DNA of 64,000 nt from Myrica gale (GCA_963930655.1 OZ005618.1:7834001-7898000), one strand, 5' to 3'. Positions 23,826-36,449 are shown, counted from the stretch's first letter. Made by a program: numbers and translations. The notes: generated by a model from the letters alone, not told the origin.

Positions 23826-25230
23826 ACATTTCGAGATTTCCTTCTTTTATTTTGATTTCGTATTAGGTGTTTGAATGGTATTTAAAAGCATTCCAACAGA
23901 AAAAAGGGAAATTTTTGGCGCTTATTTTTTTCTTATTTTAATTCTAATCCTGTTCAAACAGTATTTAAAAGAGTTCCAACAGAAAAATGTGGAAACTTTC
24001 ACGTTTATTATTATTGTTTTTTCATTCAAGCATTGTATGAGCGGTATTTAAAAGAATTTCAACTGAGAAAATGGGGAATTTTGACGCTTATGAATTTATT
24101 TATTTTTTCATTCAAACCCGTTCTAATGGTAACTCAATTCTAACGGTAAGTCAAATTTGTTGTAGTTACCTCAATCAGCCGGACGACCCTTGCTCGAAAG
24201 TTGCGACTTGTAAATTATGCCTATAGTGAGGGGTTGCACATATGCACATTTTGCTACAGCGTTAAGTCCTCGTGTTACAAAGTTGGGCCAAATTCATTTG
24301 AGCTGGTGCACATGCGGCCTCGGATTGTCCCTTGGTATCCAAAAAGAAGAAGAAGAAGGGAGTGGGCCTAATGACTTCCTGCTTAAACACAAAAAAAATT
24401 ATTTTCTTGTTATCGACATCGTTTTTTCATCAGATCGTTTTTCTTTTCGTGTGGGTTGAGAGAATTAATCATAGCCTTTTAGTTTTCTGGCTAATATTAT
24501 CATGTCTTGGGAGCTGTAGATACAAAAAATTCGGCCGACCTGAAAGACCACAAGCTGCAATCAAATTCCTTTCGAAGAGACAAGGCCTGCAAGATAATCA
24601 AATTCCTAGGGTTAGTAGCGACTGATGTTTGAGTTAGGAAAGGAATATGTGAGGAGAAATATTGAACAGACAATTAGTAACGTGTCTTTGGCATGGGATG
24701 GGCTTGCAGGCTTTTTCATTCCCAGGATCAGATCACTTGTTTTGGACCGAACTTGGCCGAATGGCCCCAGAAATATCCAAGCCATCAGCAGCCATTAAAA
24801 ACATTATCATATAGGTCTTAAACAATCTCTATTCTATCTCTTGCAGTTATTGTATTGCCGATAAAAGTCTTCAAACTCGACACTCAATTGGGCAACAGTG
24901 CAAAATAGAAAACGATTGATTAATTAGATAACATTATACTAATGTTTTTTCGAATTACCATTCTTTTTTTATTGGCATAAATACTCGGTAATCTATATAT
25001 CATCTATGTAGAGGGCGAAAATATATTTATTGCATTGAATGTTATTTTATTTAAACTAAGACAGTAGATATTATTAAAGTAATTAAGATTATTATTATAA
25101 GTAGCTATGTGTTAGAAGCAAGCTGTTACATTGGCTAGAGATAGTAGAATAACGCTAACAACTGTGTAGTACAACTGCTGACGAAAAAAAAACTGTGTAG
25201 TACACTAAGAGGTAGTATTAATTGCATTGA
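23826..25230. other. Intergenic DNA upstream of the ZIP gene
   Basis: No gene is recognised. Around 23870-24080 the phrase TATTTAAAAG.ATTCCAAC.GAAAA recurs three times at roughly 80-bp spacing, an old local repeat. The last few hundred bases before 25264 should hold the promoter of the transporter gene, but no certain TATA box can be named. Confidence 0.4.
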
Positions 25231-25263
25231 TATTTTCCTCTACCTAACGAACTCCATTCCTCC

Positions 25264-26572
25264 ATGGCTTCCATCTTTTGCAAAAAACAAAAGTCAACCT
25301 CTTTGTTTCTCTCTGTCCTACTCCTCCTGTCCCTGCAGATCGAAGTTCATGGAGATAACGTCGACGCAGGCGGTAAAAATGTAGATCTGCACTCGAAGCA
25401 CTTAATCCTGGTGAAAATATGGTGTTTGATAATTCTTTTAGTGAGTACTTTTGCAGCTGGAGTCTCTCCCTACTTCTACCGATGGAACGAGAACTTTCTT
25501 CTATTGGGCACGCAATTCGCTGGCGGGGTTTTCCTGGGAACCGCTCTGATGCATTTCTTAAGCGACTCAAACGGGCAATTCGAGAGCCTCACGACCAAAT
25601 CATACCCTTTTGCATTTATGCTAGCGTCGTCAGGTTATCTTCTGACCATGATTACGGATTGTATAATTGCCTATGTTACAAAGGCTAGCAGCAAAGACGC
25701 TCGAGTTCAGGTCCAGGGAGTGGAAGAAGGAAGGACACCCGAGGAATTACTTTCTAAACATCGTGAGCATATGGATCTCAACCCAGAGTTCTTGAGGACA
25801 ACGAATGTGGGAGACACCATACTTCTCATCCTCGCCCTTTGCTTTCATTCAGTATTCGAGGGTATTGCCGTGGGAGTTGCAGGTAAGTGGTACAGTCAAT
25901 TATCGTGGGGAGTTTTCGCAACCGAATTGTTTGCTTTTATTTGATATACATGATATCCGTTTGATGCTCATTTCTCTGTCCTGCGAACTGCTCATCTTAA
26001 ATTAATTACTTTGTTGTCTAGTTGATTCTTTCTGTAGGGGGAAATTGTTGGTTGGTTCACTTCTTGTCAAATATATACTGGCAAGTGTCAAGTAAATGAG
26101 CAAGTTAGATGCAAGGGTTAATTGGGAAATTAATTAGTTACCTTAACTCTACATCTCTCTCCCAAATCAATTTTCAGATACTGAGGGTGATGCATGGAAG
26201 AACCTGTGGACAATATGCTTGCACAAACTCTTTGCAGCCGTTGGAATGGGAATAGCACTGCTCAGGATGCTACCAAAAAGGCCATTTCTAACAACTGCGG
26301 TTTATTCCTTTGCATTTGCTATCTCTAGCCCCATAGGAGTAGGGATAGGCATTGCCATTGATGCCACGACTCAAGGACCAGTAGCTGATTGGATCTATGC
26401 TATTTCAATGGGCATTGCTTGTGGGGTTTTCATCTATGTGGCCATCAACCATCTTATAGCCAAAGGCTTCAAACCGCACAATGAGTGCTACTTCGACACT
26501 CCGTTCTTCAAATTTCTGGCTGTTCTTCTCGGAGTGGGTGTCATAGCTGTCGTGATGATATGGGATACATGA
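25264..26572 (+). CDS. ZIP-family zinc/iron transporter (ZIP2/ZIP11-like), two exons
   Basis: Exon 1 is 25264-25882 and exon 2 is 26178-26572; together they encode 337 residues. The intron has a GTAAGT donor and a TTTTCAG acceptor, and the junction restores an Asp codon. Residues 1-30 form a signal peptide. Membrane segments follow from about residue 47, with the YFYRWNE and [10 protein letters not shown] motifs typical of plant ZIPs. The variable loop (about 140-185) is unusually poor in His. TM4 has [16 protein letters not shown] (His195, Glu199) and TM5 has [15 protein letters not shown] (His222), the metal-path residues of the family. Overall wording is closest to Arabidopsis ZIP2, a plasma-membrane divalent-metal importer. 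Start and stop are in family position and there are no breaks, so it is probably functional. It is the only intact host gene in the window. Confidence 0.95.
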
Positions 26573-26980
26573 CTTCTCTTGCATGTTGGCTTTCTTCTTG
26601 ATACTGTATAATAATTTATGTAATTCCCATGACCTATAATATTTGTCTACCATCTATCTTGTGTTTGGATGGAAATTTTTTTTATGTTGGAGGTAGTATA
26701 GATTTTCTTGGGATTGGTGAAAAGTTTATTAAAAGTTGTTGGAGTTTGTAAAAATATATTGGAGTTGATAAAAGAGTGATTGTGATTTTTTTTATAGCCA
26801 AACAGAGGCTTAGAGTTTGCACCCAGTCTCTGATTCTGTCTGAGAAAGTATATAATTTCCTAGAGGTCGTTCTCCTATATTAATTACACAGATAAGGTGT
26901 TCTTGTTTGTTCCTTAAATTTCGACCCCGCAAGTATTTAGGTAAAAAGATCAAGCATTAATTCATCTCAGAAAATAGTAT
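26573..26980. other. 3' flank of the ZIP gene
   Basis: Contains the 3' UTR; 'gtataataatttatg' at about 26607 is a plausible poly(A) signal region. No other gene is seen before the hAT element. Confidence 0.5.
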
Positions 26981-26988
26981 GGAGGTTG

Positions 26989-28172
26989 TAAAGGTGAGTA
27001 CCGGAACGGATGGAATCGGAATGGACCATTACTAGAACCTAAAATTTTATTGCGGTTCCATTTCGGAATGGAACCGGAATTTTCGAAAACAGAATCCTAA
27101 CATTCCGGTTCCGTTCGAATAGGCATGTATGTAGCAATATTAGAACATGAAGCTAACAAAACAAAAACACGCTTTCAGAAACAAAAAATCAACCAGAAGT
27201 AGATTCCACTGACATCAACTCGTCCAGCAGTTCCTACGAAATGGATGCAACAAGGAAATAAAGATGCATCTTCTACAAGCCAAATTGCGAATTAGATAGT
27301 CTAAGCAATTCCTCAAACACTGAAGTTCATCTACCTATTGTAATCTTATAGAAAATAAGTTATACCTCAAGGCTGAAGACTTGTGCATAAAAAATTTTCG
27401 ATATAGCAAACAATGTTGTTTTTACAGCCTTGGAATACGACAACAATATTCTATGCAGGAATTAATTTTAAGGAAAGAAGGTAAAAAAACCATTTCAGCA
27501 CATTCTCTGCTTTGACTTGCAATGGGAGGGGGACTGGGCCCTGGTGAGTGGTACCGGGGAGAGAGAGAGAGAGATTTTGGGAGGGAGAGAGCTGAGAGAG
27601 AGAGACAGAGATTTCAGGAGGGAGGGAGGGATGGAGACACACGATGAAGGCCGCACTCAGTGGGAGGGGAGCTGGGCGCTGGCGAGTGGAGGCTAAGAGT
27701 TGGATGGCAGAAGGCTTTCACGAAGAAGACTCCAGAACCATAAGAGAAAATGAAGGCTCTCGCGTGACCTGGGTCGTTTTGACCCAAGTAACCCTTTTTT
27801 AACTAGGGCTTAAATGCACAGTTTCAGCCCTGAATTAATTTTTTTTAAAAAAAATTGGGCAAGCTGCGATGTTTGAAAAGGTTGACGCATGTCGAGGAAA
27901 GCATGAGCATCCTGGCTCTTGTCGCACTGGGTGGGATCCATATGGCAGTTACCAAAGAAGGGATGTTTAACACTTTAACTTTAACTAAAAATGCGTCTTC
28001 TAGTTGGTACTCTGGAACCGGAAAATTCTGGCATTTCCGGTTCCGATTCAGGAATTTCCCAAAAATGGGATCCGATTTCGGTACCAGAATAGACCAGAAT
28101 CGGTACCGGAATACCAACATTGGAACCCAAATCAGAATTTCTGATTTTTATCGGGAAAAATTCTCACCCTTA
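26989..28172. mobile_element. Non-autonomous hAT element with perfect 8-bp TSD
   Basis: Bounded by TAAAGGTGAG on the left and the inverse CTCACCCTTA on the right. It is flanked on both sides by the identical 8-mer GGAGGTTG (26981-26988 and 28173-28180). TIR type and TSD length are those of hAT elements. Both subterminal regions are full of GGAACCGGAA / ATTCCGGTTCC words (27000-27120 and 28010-28120). The middle (27450-27800) has a leader-like pyrimidine-rich stretch on the minus strand that might be captured host sequence. No transposase is seen. Confidence 0.92.
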
Positions 28173-28450
28173 GGAGGTTGCTCCATACAATCCGCAAGAG
28201 GGAAGTTAAAACGACTAACATAGATGAATGTTTTTCTGTGGTTTCATCCAAATTAATGAACTACCTACCAAGTAGACGATCAGGGGCCGCTCAAATAATA
28301 GGAAGTTTAGGTGTTTGCCTAAGGCCGCCAAATTAAAGAGGCCCTAAATAAAAAATTTCTTTAATATGTATATTTTAAAAATATTTAAATATAAGGCTTC
28401 AAAAATTTAACTTAATACTATTTGTATAGAATTTTAGTTAATTAATTTTT

Positions 28451-28664
28451 AGGGTTAAATGCATGCCATGCCCCTGTGGTATGCAGTAATAGCAAATATG
28501 CCCCTGAGGTAAACAAAGTCTTTTTCATACACCTGAGGTAAACATTCAGGAGCAAATATGCTCTGCCGTTATGTTTACCTCAGGGGTATGAAAATGACTT
28601 TGTTTACCTCAGGGGCATATTTGTTATACCGCATACCACAGGGGCATGATATGCATTTAACCCT
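28451..28664. mobile_element. Foldback MITE, copy 1 (214 bp)
   Basis: Almost the whole element is one imperfect inverted repeat: it begins AGGGTTAAATGCATGCCATG and ends with the complement. Inner words include ATGCCCCTGTGGTATGC and CCTGAGGTAAAC. It is flanked by the 7-mer AATTTTT on both sides. A second copy lies at 38354-38587, also with a 7-bp duplication. There is no coding content; an RNA copy would fold into a long hairpin. Confidence 0.92.
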
Positions 28665-28671
28665 AATTTTT

Positions 28672-29789
28672 ATTCTATAAAGAGACCTAATAAATCTCCT
28701 TGATAAAAGGAATGTACCATTAACTCTCCAGTCATTTATAAAGTCTCCTTTATTAGAGCATCATCAACCCTATAAAGCCTAGTTAATTAATTTATATTTT
28801 ATAAAAAGGCCTATTAAATCTCTTTGATCTCTTCTTATGTTGTTCATAATTTTTCTCATATATTGCCCTGATAATGTGGATGAGTAGAGGTTTGTTTGTC
28901 TGATGTAAATTGTATTTTTTTTGTACTCATTGGAAATACCAGCAAGGGAATGTCCTACGCCCCTGAATTTTGCAGTTGGAAATCACATGCAAATATGACT
29001 GTACATCTAACCCTGCAGGTAAGTATATACAATTAATAGCTTACGCTCATGCAAGGGTATAACAGTTTGGCTCACCAGCTTTTGGAATACCGATTTGTCA
29101 AATTTTCTGTTCTCGCTCTATTTGTTTATTGTTTTCTTTCTATTTATTAGAATAAAGTTTTTTCTACAATATTTGCTACAATTTTGATAGAGGACATCAC
29201 AACATGATTGCATAAACTAACTGGAGGAGAATGAAGATTTCTTCAGATTCTCAAACAAGAAGAGAATCAAATGGCAACATCTCCTTCCAATGGACTGAAG
29301 CGAATATTTTCATATATTGTCGGATTAGTGAAGCAGTAGAACTAGATCTGATGCATTTAGCTATTAATTTTAATTATTCTAACAATTTGGAGTTTTCAAT
29401 GCAGTTCCTACAGCCTGAGCGTCATGTTCGCTGGCATGGGTAAAAAAATTTGTCCAACACCTCAGCTCTTTTATCAATGCATAAGGACAACCAATTTTGT
29501 TTTCCTACTATTGTCTTGTGCTTTTTTCCATCAGGGAAGAAGCTAGGAATTAGCTCTTGGGTTCACTTGCATGAAAAGGGAGCAAGAGGAGCGCATGCGA
29601 GTGGAGAACGAGGAGCGCATGTGATTATGTATTATTACGATGTTATTTTCGATTTAATTGCAGATTACTATTTGTTACATTAATGTGCATTAATATGCGT
29701 ATTGTATTTTTATTATAGTACTATATGTTATATAATTTTTTTTATTATTATTGTTTTTCAAAAATCCAAATTATGTTTCCACCATTCGA
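28672..29789. other. Intergenic, no gene recognised
   Basis: AT-rich DNA with short open frames (29231-29443 and 29450-29683, +) that match no family. Nothing further is supported. Confidence 0.4.
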
Positions 29790-30395
29790 TCGGTAGTTAA
29801 ACGCCCAGCTATTAATAGATCCTCAATATTAAAAATATGTAATGTCGATCGATCAGTAAAGACATCGATCGATCGTCAATATTAAAAATATGTAATGCTG
29901 ATCGATCAGTAAAGTCATCGATCGATCGTCACAATTATACCGATCGATCAGTGACGTAGTCAGTGATCAATCACTTTAATCACCAACTGATCGGCTTTTG
30001 TTAAGACGGTCGATCACTAATAAATTACAATTGATCGTCTATTTATTACAATTCCATCGGTTAAAATGGCTGATCAATCGCCAATAATTCATCGATCGAT
30101 CGTATAACCGATCCATCACAAATTCACCGATCGACCATTTATACTGATCAATCGCTAGTTTAACCGATCAATCACCAAGCCAAGTACGATCGATCGCTAC
30201 ATTTAGTGAAGAAAAAAATCCGTCACTAAAAACTTTTCGTGATGAAATTCGGTTTTCGTCACGAAATACATTTTGTGACGCTCTTACACTGATGAAGCTG
30301 GTGATGAAAAAATTTCGTCACTAATACTTTTAGTGACGAAATTTTGACTTTTAGTGACAAAAAATTTTGTCACTAAAAGTCATTTTTTTGTAGTG
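29790..30395. mobile_element. Right end of a CACTA-type element with GATCGATC-rich subterminal repeats
   Basis: Ends CATTTTTTTGTAGTG at 30395, the CACTA right-end signature. It is preceded by inverted words TTTTCGTCACTAAA / TTTAGTGACGAAA (30200-30385). Further in (29800-30200) are more than a dozen CGATCGATC-type palindromic words. No matching left end (CACTACAAAAAAATGAC) was found, so the left part is lost or too diverged. No transposase is visible. Confidence 0.65.
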
Positions 30396-30751
30396 AAACC
30401 ATTAACTCTTCACCCCTTTTATAATAATAAAGTCTCTTATATGAATCAACCTATAACGTCTCTTTATTTAAAAGATATTAATTGCAAATTGATTTAAAAG
30501 TAATTTCATAAAATCAATATCCTATAAAAGTTGACAATTGATTCTAGAAATCCTATAAAATTTCATACCTAATTCATTTAATTTTTTTACCCTTGACAAA
30601 CAAAATTAATTCGTACCCATTTATAACATCTAATCTATTTACTCTTTTTACCTAGTATGCATTAATTAACAACTACAAATCCATTTTTAAAAGGACTTAA
30701 TCTATAAACCATTTCACAATTATCTGAGCCAATATTTGGATTGCTTGTTAA

Positions 30752-31198
30752 CACTACAAGAAAATTGACCTTAGGTGTCAAATTTTCGGGTGTCAAAACA
30801 AATTTTGTCACCGAATCATGCCCTTTTATGTCAAAATAAAAATTTTGTTACCCAAAGTGTGCCAGGAATTACAAAACTATTCGGATGTGGTTGAACACCG
30901 TTCGAACGATATTCAGGGTTGACAAAAAGGCAAAATGTCACATATTCATGACTTAAAACATTCGTCAACAACTGCAAACACATCCGTATGATAAGTGAAG
31001 AATTGCGCACATATGTTGGGTGCCAAAACTTCATTGTCACCCATCAGTGACACATGTCAAATCATCAGGAAATTTGTATAATTGTTCGCATGGTCTGACA
31101 TAGACGTCCGAACATCTAAGACAATCCACACATGATTGACAAGTGTCAATTTTAGAAGAAAGTGGAGAACAATTGCGCGCGTCCAAATAATTTCGGCT
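30752..31198. mobile_element. Left end of a CACTA-type element
   Basis: Begins CACTACAAGAAAATTGACC, followed by inverted TGTCAAAATTTTG-type words and by GTCCGAAC / GTTCGGAC words. Similar GTCCGGAC words are scattered through 32990-33260, so the element may continue beyond the LTR block at 31199-32395. No right end was found. Confidence 0.55.
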
Positions 31199-32395
31199 TG
31201 TGAGTCCAAATATTAACCCGAGAGAGGGGGTGAATTGGGTATATCAAAATTTAGACCTTTTTGATAAAAAAATGCATATCTAACTATTTAAAGTAATAAT
31301 GATCCAATAGCAATAAATTATAGCAATAAGTATGAGAGTAGGAAAGAGAGATACCACCACGATTTTTAGGTGGTTCGACCAAGACTTGCCTACATCCACC
31401 CCCAAAGCTATTGCCTTCCTTGGGCTTCTCTAGTATAATCCAATAGTGTTTACAACATAGCTTTCGGGTGCTAAGTAACCGTTACAAGAGTTTTTTCGAG
31501 CTCACTCTTCAACTCGTCACAAATCTTAATGCTTATTAGATTTCTTTTATCCTCACAGGTAGGCACGAGTTTATCCCACACTCAAAGGTTCAAAGTTTAA
31601 TGATAAGAATGAATAAACAATAGCTCTCAAAGTCAAATCAGTAAAATAAAGCTCAATAAATGGCTACAAGACAAAATCTGATAACGATGACAGTAATGGG
31701 AGACTAGATCTGTTGGAAAATGTGCAACCTTTGTCTCTTGCACTTTTCTCTCACTTTTTGGAGCTAGGTCGTCAATGATGATGTAGAGAGGCAAAAGTTG
31801 TGCAAAAGTCTTTTTTTTTCTCTTCATAAGGTTTCCTTCATAGGTATTCACTCTTGAAGGATCACGAGGGCCTTTTTTGATTATTGGAGAGGTGCCCTAA
31901 GTGCCACAATGTCTTGATTCATGTGCTAGGTCATCTTTTTAAAAAATGTTTTCTTGCAACATATGCCGACACATACAAACCTATGTGTCGACATCTTTAT
32001 CAAATTTGAAACTAACTCGCAGGTGTCTGTGGCATGTGTCAACACTTCCTTCACCATGTGTCGACACCATCTTCACCATGTGTCAACACCATCAAAATGG
32101 TAGTCTAGCTTCTATGCTATGCGGCAACACCATGTCAACCATGTGTCGACAAAATCTTGGTAGATGAGCTTTGTTTTAGTGTTTTTTGATATCTAACCCG
32201 TTTCATTTCAACACTAAAACTCCTACAATGAAAAATAATATTGTTTAGGTGCAAGTCATGATGTTTAAATCTAATATAGGGCATAAATAATAAAAGAGAG
32301 ATTTAAATACAATTGAGTACTCTCAATTGAATAGTGGATTGGCAACCACATATTCTAAAAATATTCCAAAGCTATTTTATCATATGTTATCATCA
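31199..32395 (-). mobile_element. LTR-like block, probable solo LTR, minus orientation
   Basis: Read on the minus strand it starts TGATGATAACATATG and ends CCCAATTCACCCCCTCTCTC...GGACTCACA, giving TG...CA ends and the 'attcaccccctc' motif typical of plant copia-type LTRs. The 'gatttttaggtggttcgacc' stretch near 31360 is also common in plant LTRs. No internal domain or second LTR is adjacent, and no target duplication was confirmed. Confidence 0.5.
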
Positions 32396-33419
32396 AAATC
32401 GAGTTAGATAGATCAAGATCAACCTTTGGCTAACACGACTAATGGTGGTACTCCACTTTGCATGTTAAAGATGTTTGATCGTTTGAACAAACTCAGTCCA
32501 TCCGAACGCCTTCATTTCGAGAAGATTTTGCTAACAATTCACGATTTGGAATTTAATGCGGAAGAATCTGATTGGACTATGTGGAAAAGGGTAACATATG
32601 AACGACAACTAACAACCCATCCAAACGAAGGGGATGTATTTTAAAGACATACAGAAGCCATTTGAATGTCATTTTACGTACATCGATAATTTTTACATTG
32701 ACAGTTTCTCTCATTTGTCAACCTACATCCACGCATCTTGTCCTACAATCTTTCATTTTCGTTGTGTTCATCATATTCAGGTATGTTTCATAAGCATTTA
32801 ATTGTTTTTTTCTTTGCAAAAAAATTGTGTTTTTTAAGTTATTTACGTAGAAATTTTCATGAATGATTTTCAGCAACTACAATTGTTTGATGGCCCATAT
32901 TTGTATTCATATGAATTGCATGATGTTGTAGGATTGTTTAGGCTATAATTTCGTGTTGTTTGATATTGGATTGGGGTAGCTTTGGAGGTGGGAGAGGGAC
33001 CGGGCATGGCTAAGTCGACTTTGTCTTCTTCCCCACGGCAAGTTCGGACGGGCTGAAGCTGTTCGGACAGATAGTTTTAAATGTTCTACGATTATATTCG
33101 AGAACATTGTGGTTTTAATTAAGTTGTGTGGAGTGTTTTATGTCCTGTGCGGACAAAGTTGTAAATTATATGCCGTCGTTTATTTTGAGATAATTGCTTA
33201 TCTTTAAGTTTTTCAAACTATGTCATTTTTTAACCAGACGTTCGGACAATCATTTGTCACGTACATACGTTTGTGCCTTATACACTGTCTTTTGGTCGAT
33301 GATCTATAACGTATATGTTAAAAAGTTTTTTCTTAGGAGAATTTTGGTTGTGGACGGTGCTACAAGCATGCGCACATAACTTTACTAAAACTATGTTGTT
33401 TCTTTAGTCGTTTGAACAG
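32396..33419. other. Unassigned repeat-like DNA with a short open frame
   Basis: An open frame at 32426-32644 (+) has a plausible soluble composition (SPSERLHFEKILLTIHDLEF) but matches no family I know and has no visible continuation. The rest holds scattered GTTCGGACA words that may be CACTA subterminal sites. Confidence 0.3.
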
Positions 33420-35235
33420 AGTTCTTTATGTGTTGGGACGCATTTCTCTGGAAAAGTCTAAGCAGTGGTCTAACTCAACCAGAAGTATCCTGCTTTGGAC
33501 AAATTTCTAGCAGTGGTCTAACTATATGTCGATTACCATGCTCTGGACAAAGTCCCACAGTGGTCTCATTCTACGTCGTGTAGCTTTCTTTGCACAAAGT
33601 TCCAGTAATGGTCTAACTCCCGACTACTTTTCTTTGGACAATGTCCAAGCAGTGGTTTAACTCCACCACGAGTACCTTGCTCTGGAAAAAGTCACATCAA
33701 TTGTCTGATCCCTGAGTTTCCTGCTCTAGACAAAGTCACAGTAGTGCTCTAACTTTACGTCGCGTACCCTGCTTTAGAAAAATTAATAACAGTGATCTAA
33801 CTCCCGAGTACCCTACTCTGGACAAAGATTGAGAAGTGGTCTAACTCCACTACAAGTACCATGCACTAGACAAAGTCCTAGCTGTGGTTTATCCCCTGAG
33901 TACCCTGCTTTGGACACAGTCCCAACAGCGGATGAACTCTACCTCGAGTACCCTGCTTTGGACAAAGTCTCAGCGGTGGTCTAACTTTACGTCAAGTAAC
34001 CTGCTCTTGATAAAGTCCTAGTAGTGGTCTAACTCCCGAGTACTCTGCTCTGATCAAAGTCCGAGCAGTGATCTAACTCCACCATGAGTACCTTTCTCTG
34101 GACAAAGTACGAGCAGTGGATAATTCCACCACGAGTACCTTGCTCTGGAAAAAGTCCGGGCAGTGGTCTAACTCCACCACAAGTACCCTACTCTGGACAA
34201 ATTCCTAGCAGTGGTCTAACTCTACCACGAATACCCTGTTCTGGACAAAGTCCCAGCAGTGGTCTAAACCCCGAGTACCCTGTTCTAGACAATGTCTCAG
34301 CTGTGGTCTAACTCTACCTGGAATACCTTACTCTGGACAAATTCCTAGTAGTGGTCTAACTCTTCCAGTGCTAAGGCACCTCCGAGTACCCTGCTCTAGA
34401 CAAAGTCCGAGCAGTGGTCTAACTTTCCCAGTGCTAAGACACAATCGAGTACCTTGCTCGAGACAAATTCCGAGTAGTGGTCTAAATCTCCCAGTGCTAA
34501 AGCATCTCTGATTACCTTGCTCGAGACAAAGTCTAAGTAGTGGTCTAAGTCTGCCAGGGGTAAGACACCTCCGTGTACCTTGCTCTAGAAAATGTTCGAA
34601 CAGTGGTCTAAGTTTCCCAGTGCTAAGGCACCATTGAGTACCCTGCTCGAGCCAAAGTTGGAGCAGGGGTCAAACTCTCCTAGTTCTAAGGCACCATTGA
34701 GTACCCTGCTCGAGATATAGTACGAGCAGTGTCTAACTCTCCCAAGGGTAAGGCACCATGAGTATCCTGTTCTGGACAAAGTCCTAGTAGTGGTTTAAGT
34801 CTACGTTGAATACCCTGCTCTGGACAAAGTCCAAACAATGATCTAATTCCCGATTACCCTGCTCTGGACAAAGTCCTAGAAGTGGTCTCCTTCACCATTA
34901 GTACCATTCACAGGAAAAAGTCCCAGTAGTAGTCTAACTCCCCCAATGCTAAGGCACCTCCGATTAACCTTCTCTAGACAAAGTCTGAGCAATGGTCTAA
35001 CTCTCTCATTTATAAGGTATCATCGAGTACCCCTGCTATAGACAAAGCCTTAGCAGTTGGTCTAACTTTTCGAAGATCTTAGCCGTCATTGAGTACCTCT
35101 GTTACAGACAAAGTTCGAGCAGTTGGTCTAAACGCTCCAAAATGGTAAGGCACTATCGAGTATCATTGCTACGGACAAAGTCCGAGCACTTGGTCTAACT
35201 CTCCGAAGTGCGGTGACATGTGCGACACCAGTTGA
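33420..35235 (+). repeat. Minisatellite array, unit about 42-55 bp
   Basis: About 35-40 degenerate units of the form GAGTACCCTGCTCTGGACAA then AGTCCGAGCAGTGGTCTAACTC. Some carry an extra TCCCAGTGCTAAGGCACC segment (from about 34360 on), so two unit lengths alternate. Unit decay is uneven. The same unit occurs inverted at 41690-44330. Confidence 0.9.
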
Positions 35236-35385
35236 GACGATCATGTCACACTTTTTATTCAAATCTTTGAGCTTGTGCTAGTACGAGTTGTTGCTCAAAA
35301 GTGTCGAGGCCCATTCATATTTCGGCCAAGCCTGACAATAAATCACCCTTTAGCCTGCTCGATGGATGTCTAAGGGGGAGACTAC

Positions 35386-35881
35386 TGATGGACCATAAGA
35401 TGTCATGCCTAATTCATACTTGATCACCCTTATCCCGATCTTTCGCTGGCTGCTAACCCAATTGATTAGCCCCTTACTCCTAGTCGGACACTCGATAAAA
35501 GTCCTTGTGATCGGAAGCTCTAACACTCATAGTAGAACTCCAAGACTTAATCCTTTGGTTAGTACACTCCTAATAAGAATTAATCCCCTAATCTTTCCGC
35601 CAAGCTATCCAAGAGACTCTAGGACTCCAAGTAAGATAAGAATAGACTTCAGTATTATAGGTAAGATAAGGAATCCCGAAGCCCTTACCATTAGACTCTC
35701 TTTGGGACTCTAGCATCTCCCTCTTATAAAAGACAGGTCTCTTTTACATCTTTAAAACTCTTCTAAAGATCTAACTTAGGCATCAGAGACTCCCCTCTAG
35801 CGCCGCCCCAGTTCTCTTTTACTATATACTTTAGGGTTCTATTTTTTTCCTATGTGCAAAATATACATCTATTACCAATCA
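35386..35881 (+). mobile_element. 3' LTR of the Tat-like element
   Basis: Starts TGATGG directly after the polypurine tract and ends near ACCAATCA. A TATA-like 'cccttataaaagac' lies at about 35722 and is followed by the lineage-typical CTAACTTAGGCATC. The right edge is inferred from the CA end only. Confidence 0.55.
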
Positions 35882-36449
35882 GATTATTATTTTATGTCTT
35901 GGCAGCAACTTTGCATACAATCTGCAGGCCGCAACTGGGAAAGACCCAATGGACATTAATTAATAAGCCCATCTGGATCCAGATCACTATCACAGGTGAT
36001 GCAATAACTTTGACTACAAAATAACAATTTTGGACATTAAAAAAATATCGAATATCCTAATAAGTCAACCGCACCCGCCCAGGCACAAAGAAATGCAAAT
36101 CAAGCTTATATATATATAAAAAATAAAATAAAAATAAGAGGCAAATTATAATTTTTTTCCTCAAACTATACCAACCAATCCTTAATATCCCATAAAATTT
36201 AATTCGTTTCAACTCAGACCCCATAGTATGCTTCTCGTTCAATTTTATTCTCTTATATGTTGTAGCTGTTATGTCGAACGATTTTTATCCCACGTAAATA
36301 GAATATGACTTTCGCATTACATGATTATTCAAATTTGAATTTATCTAAGTCCTTTCCAACCTTCTACTGTGCTTCTTACGATATATACACTGAAGAAATA
36401 ATATGTAGTTAGCTGATTTTTCTTTATTAAAAAATAACTTACTTACAAT
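35882..36449. other. Intergenic, no gene recognised
   Basis: AT-rich sequence with no family match or clear repeat. Confidence 0.4.

Larger units (their letters stand above)
33420..35881 (+). mobile_element. Ty3 (Tat-like) LTR element fossil: tandem array plus 3' LTR
   Basis: Order is a 1.8-kb tandem array, a polypurine tract (TAAGGGGGAGAC, 35371-35382), then an LTR from TGATGGACC (35386) to about 35881. Tandem repeats just before the 3' LTR are a known trait of the Tat/Ogre/Retand lineage, and the LTR tail with ACTTAGGCATCAGAGA fits that group. gag-pol and the 5' LTR are absent, so only the 3' third survives. Age cannot be measured with one LTR. Confidence 0.7.

Noticed and set aside
29800-30200. 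GATCGATC cluster as a replication origin or Dam-type site
   Set aside because: The context is a plant CACTA end; nothing else supports an origin.
33420-35235. Regular repeats as a CRISPR-like array
   Set aside because: Units are contiguous degenerate tandem repeats without unique spacers, in a plant genome, and they abut a polypurine tract and LTR.
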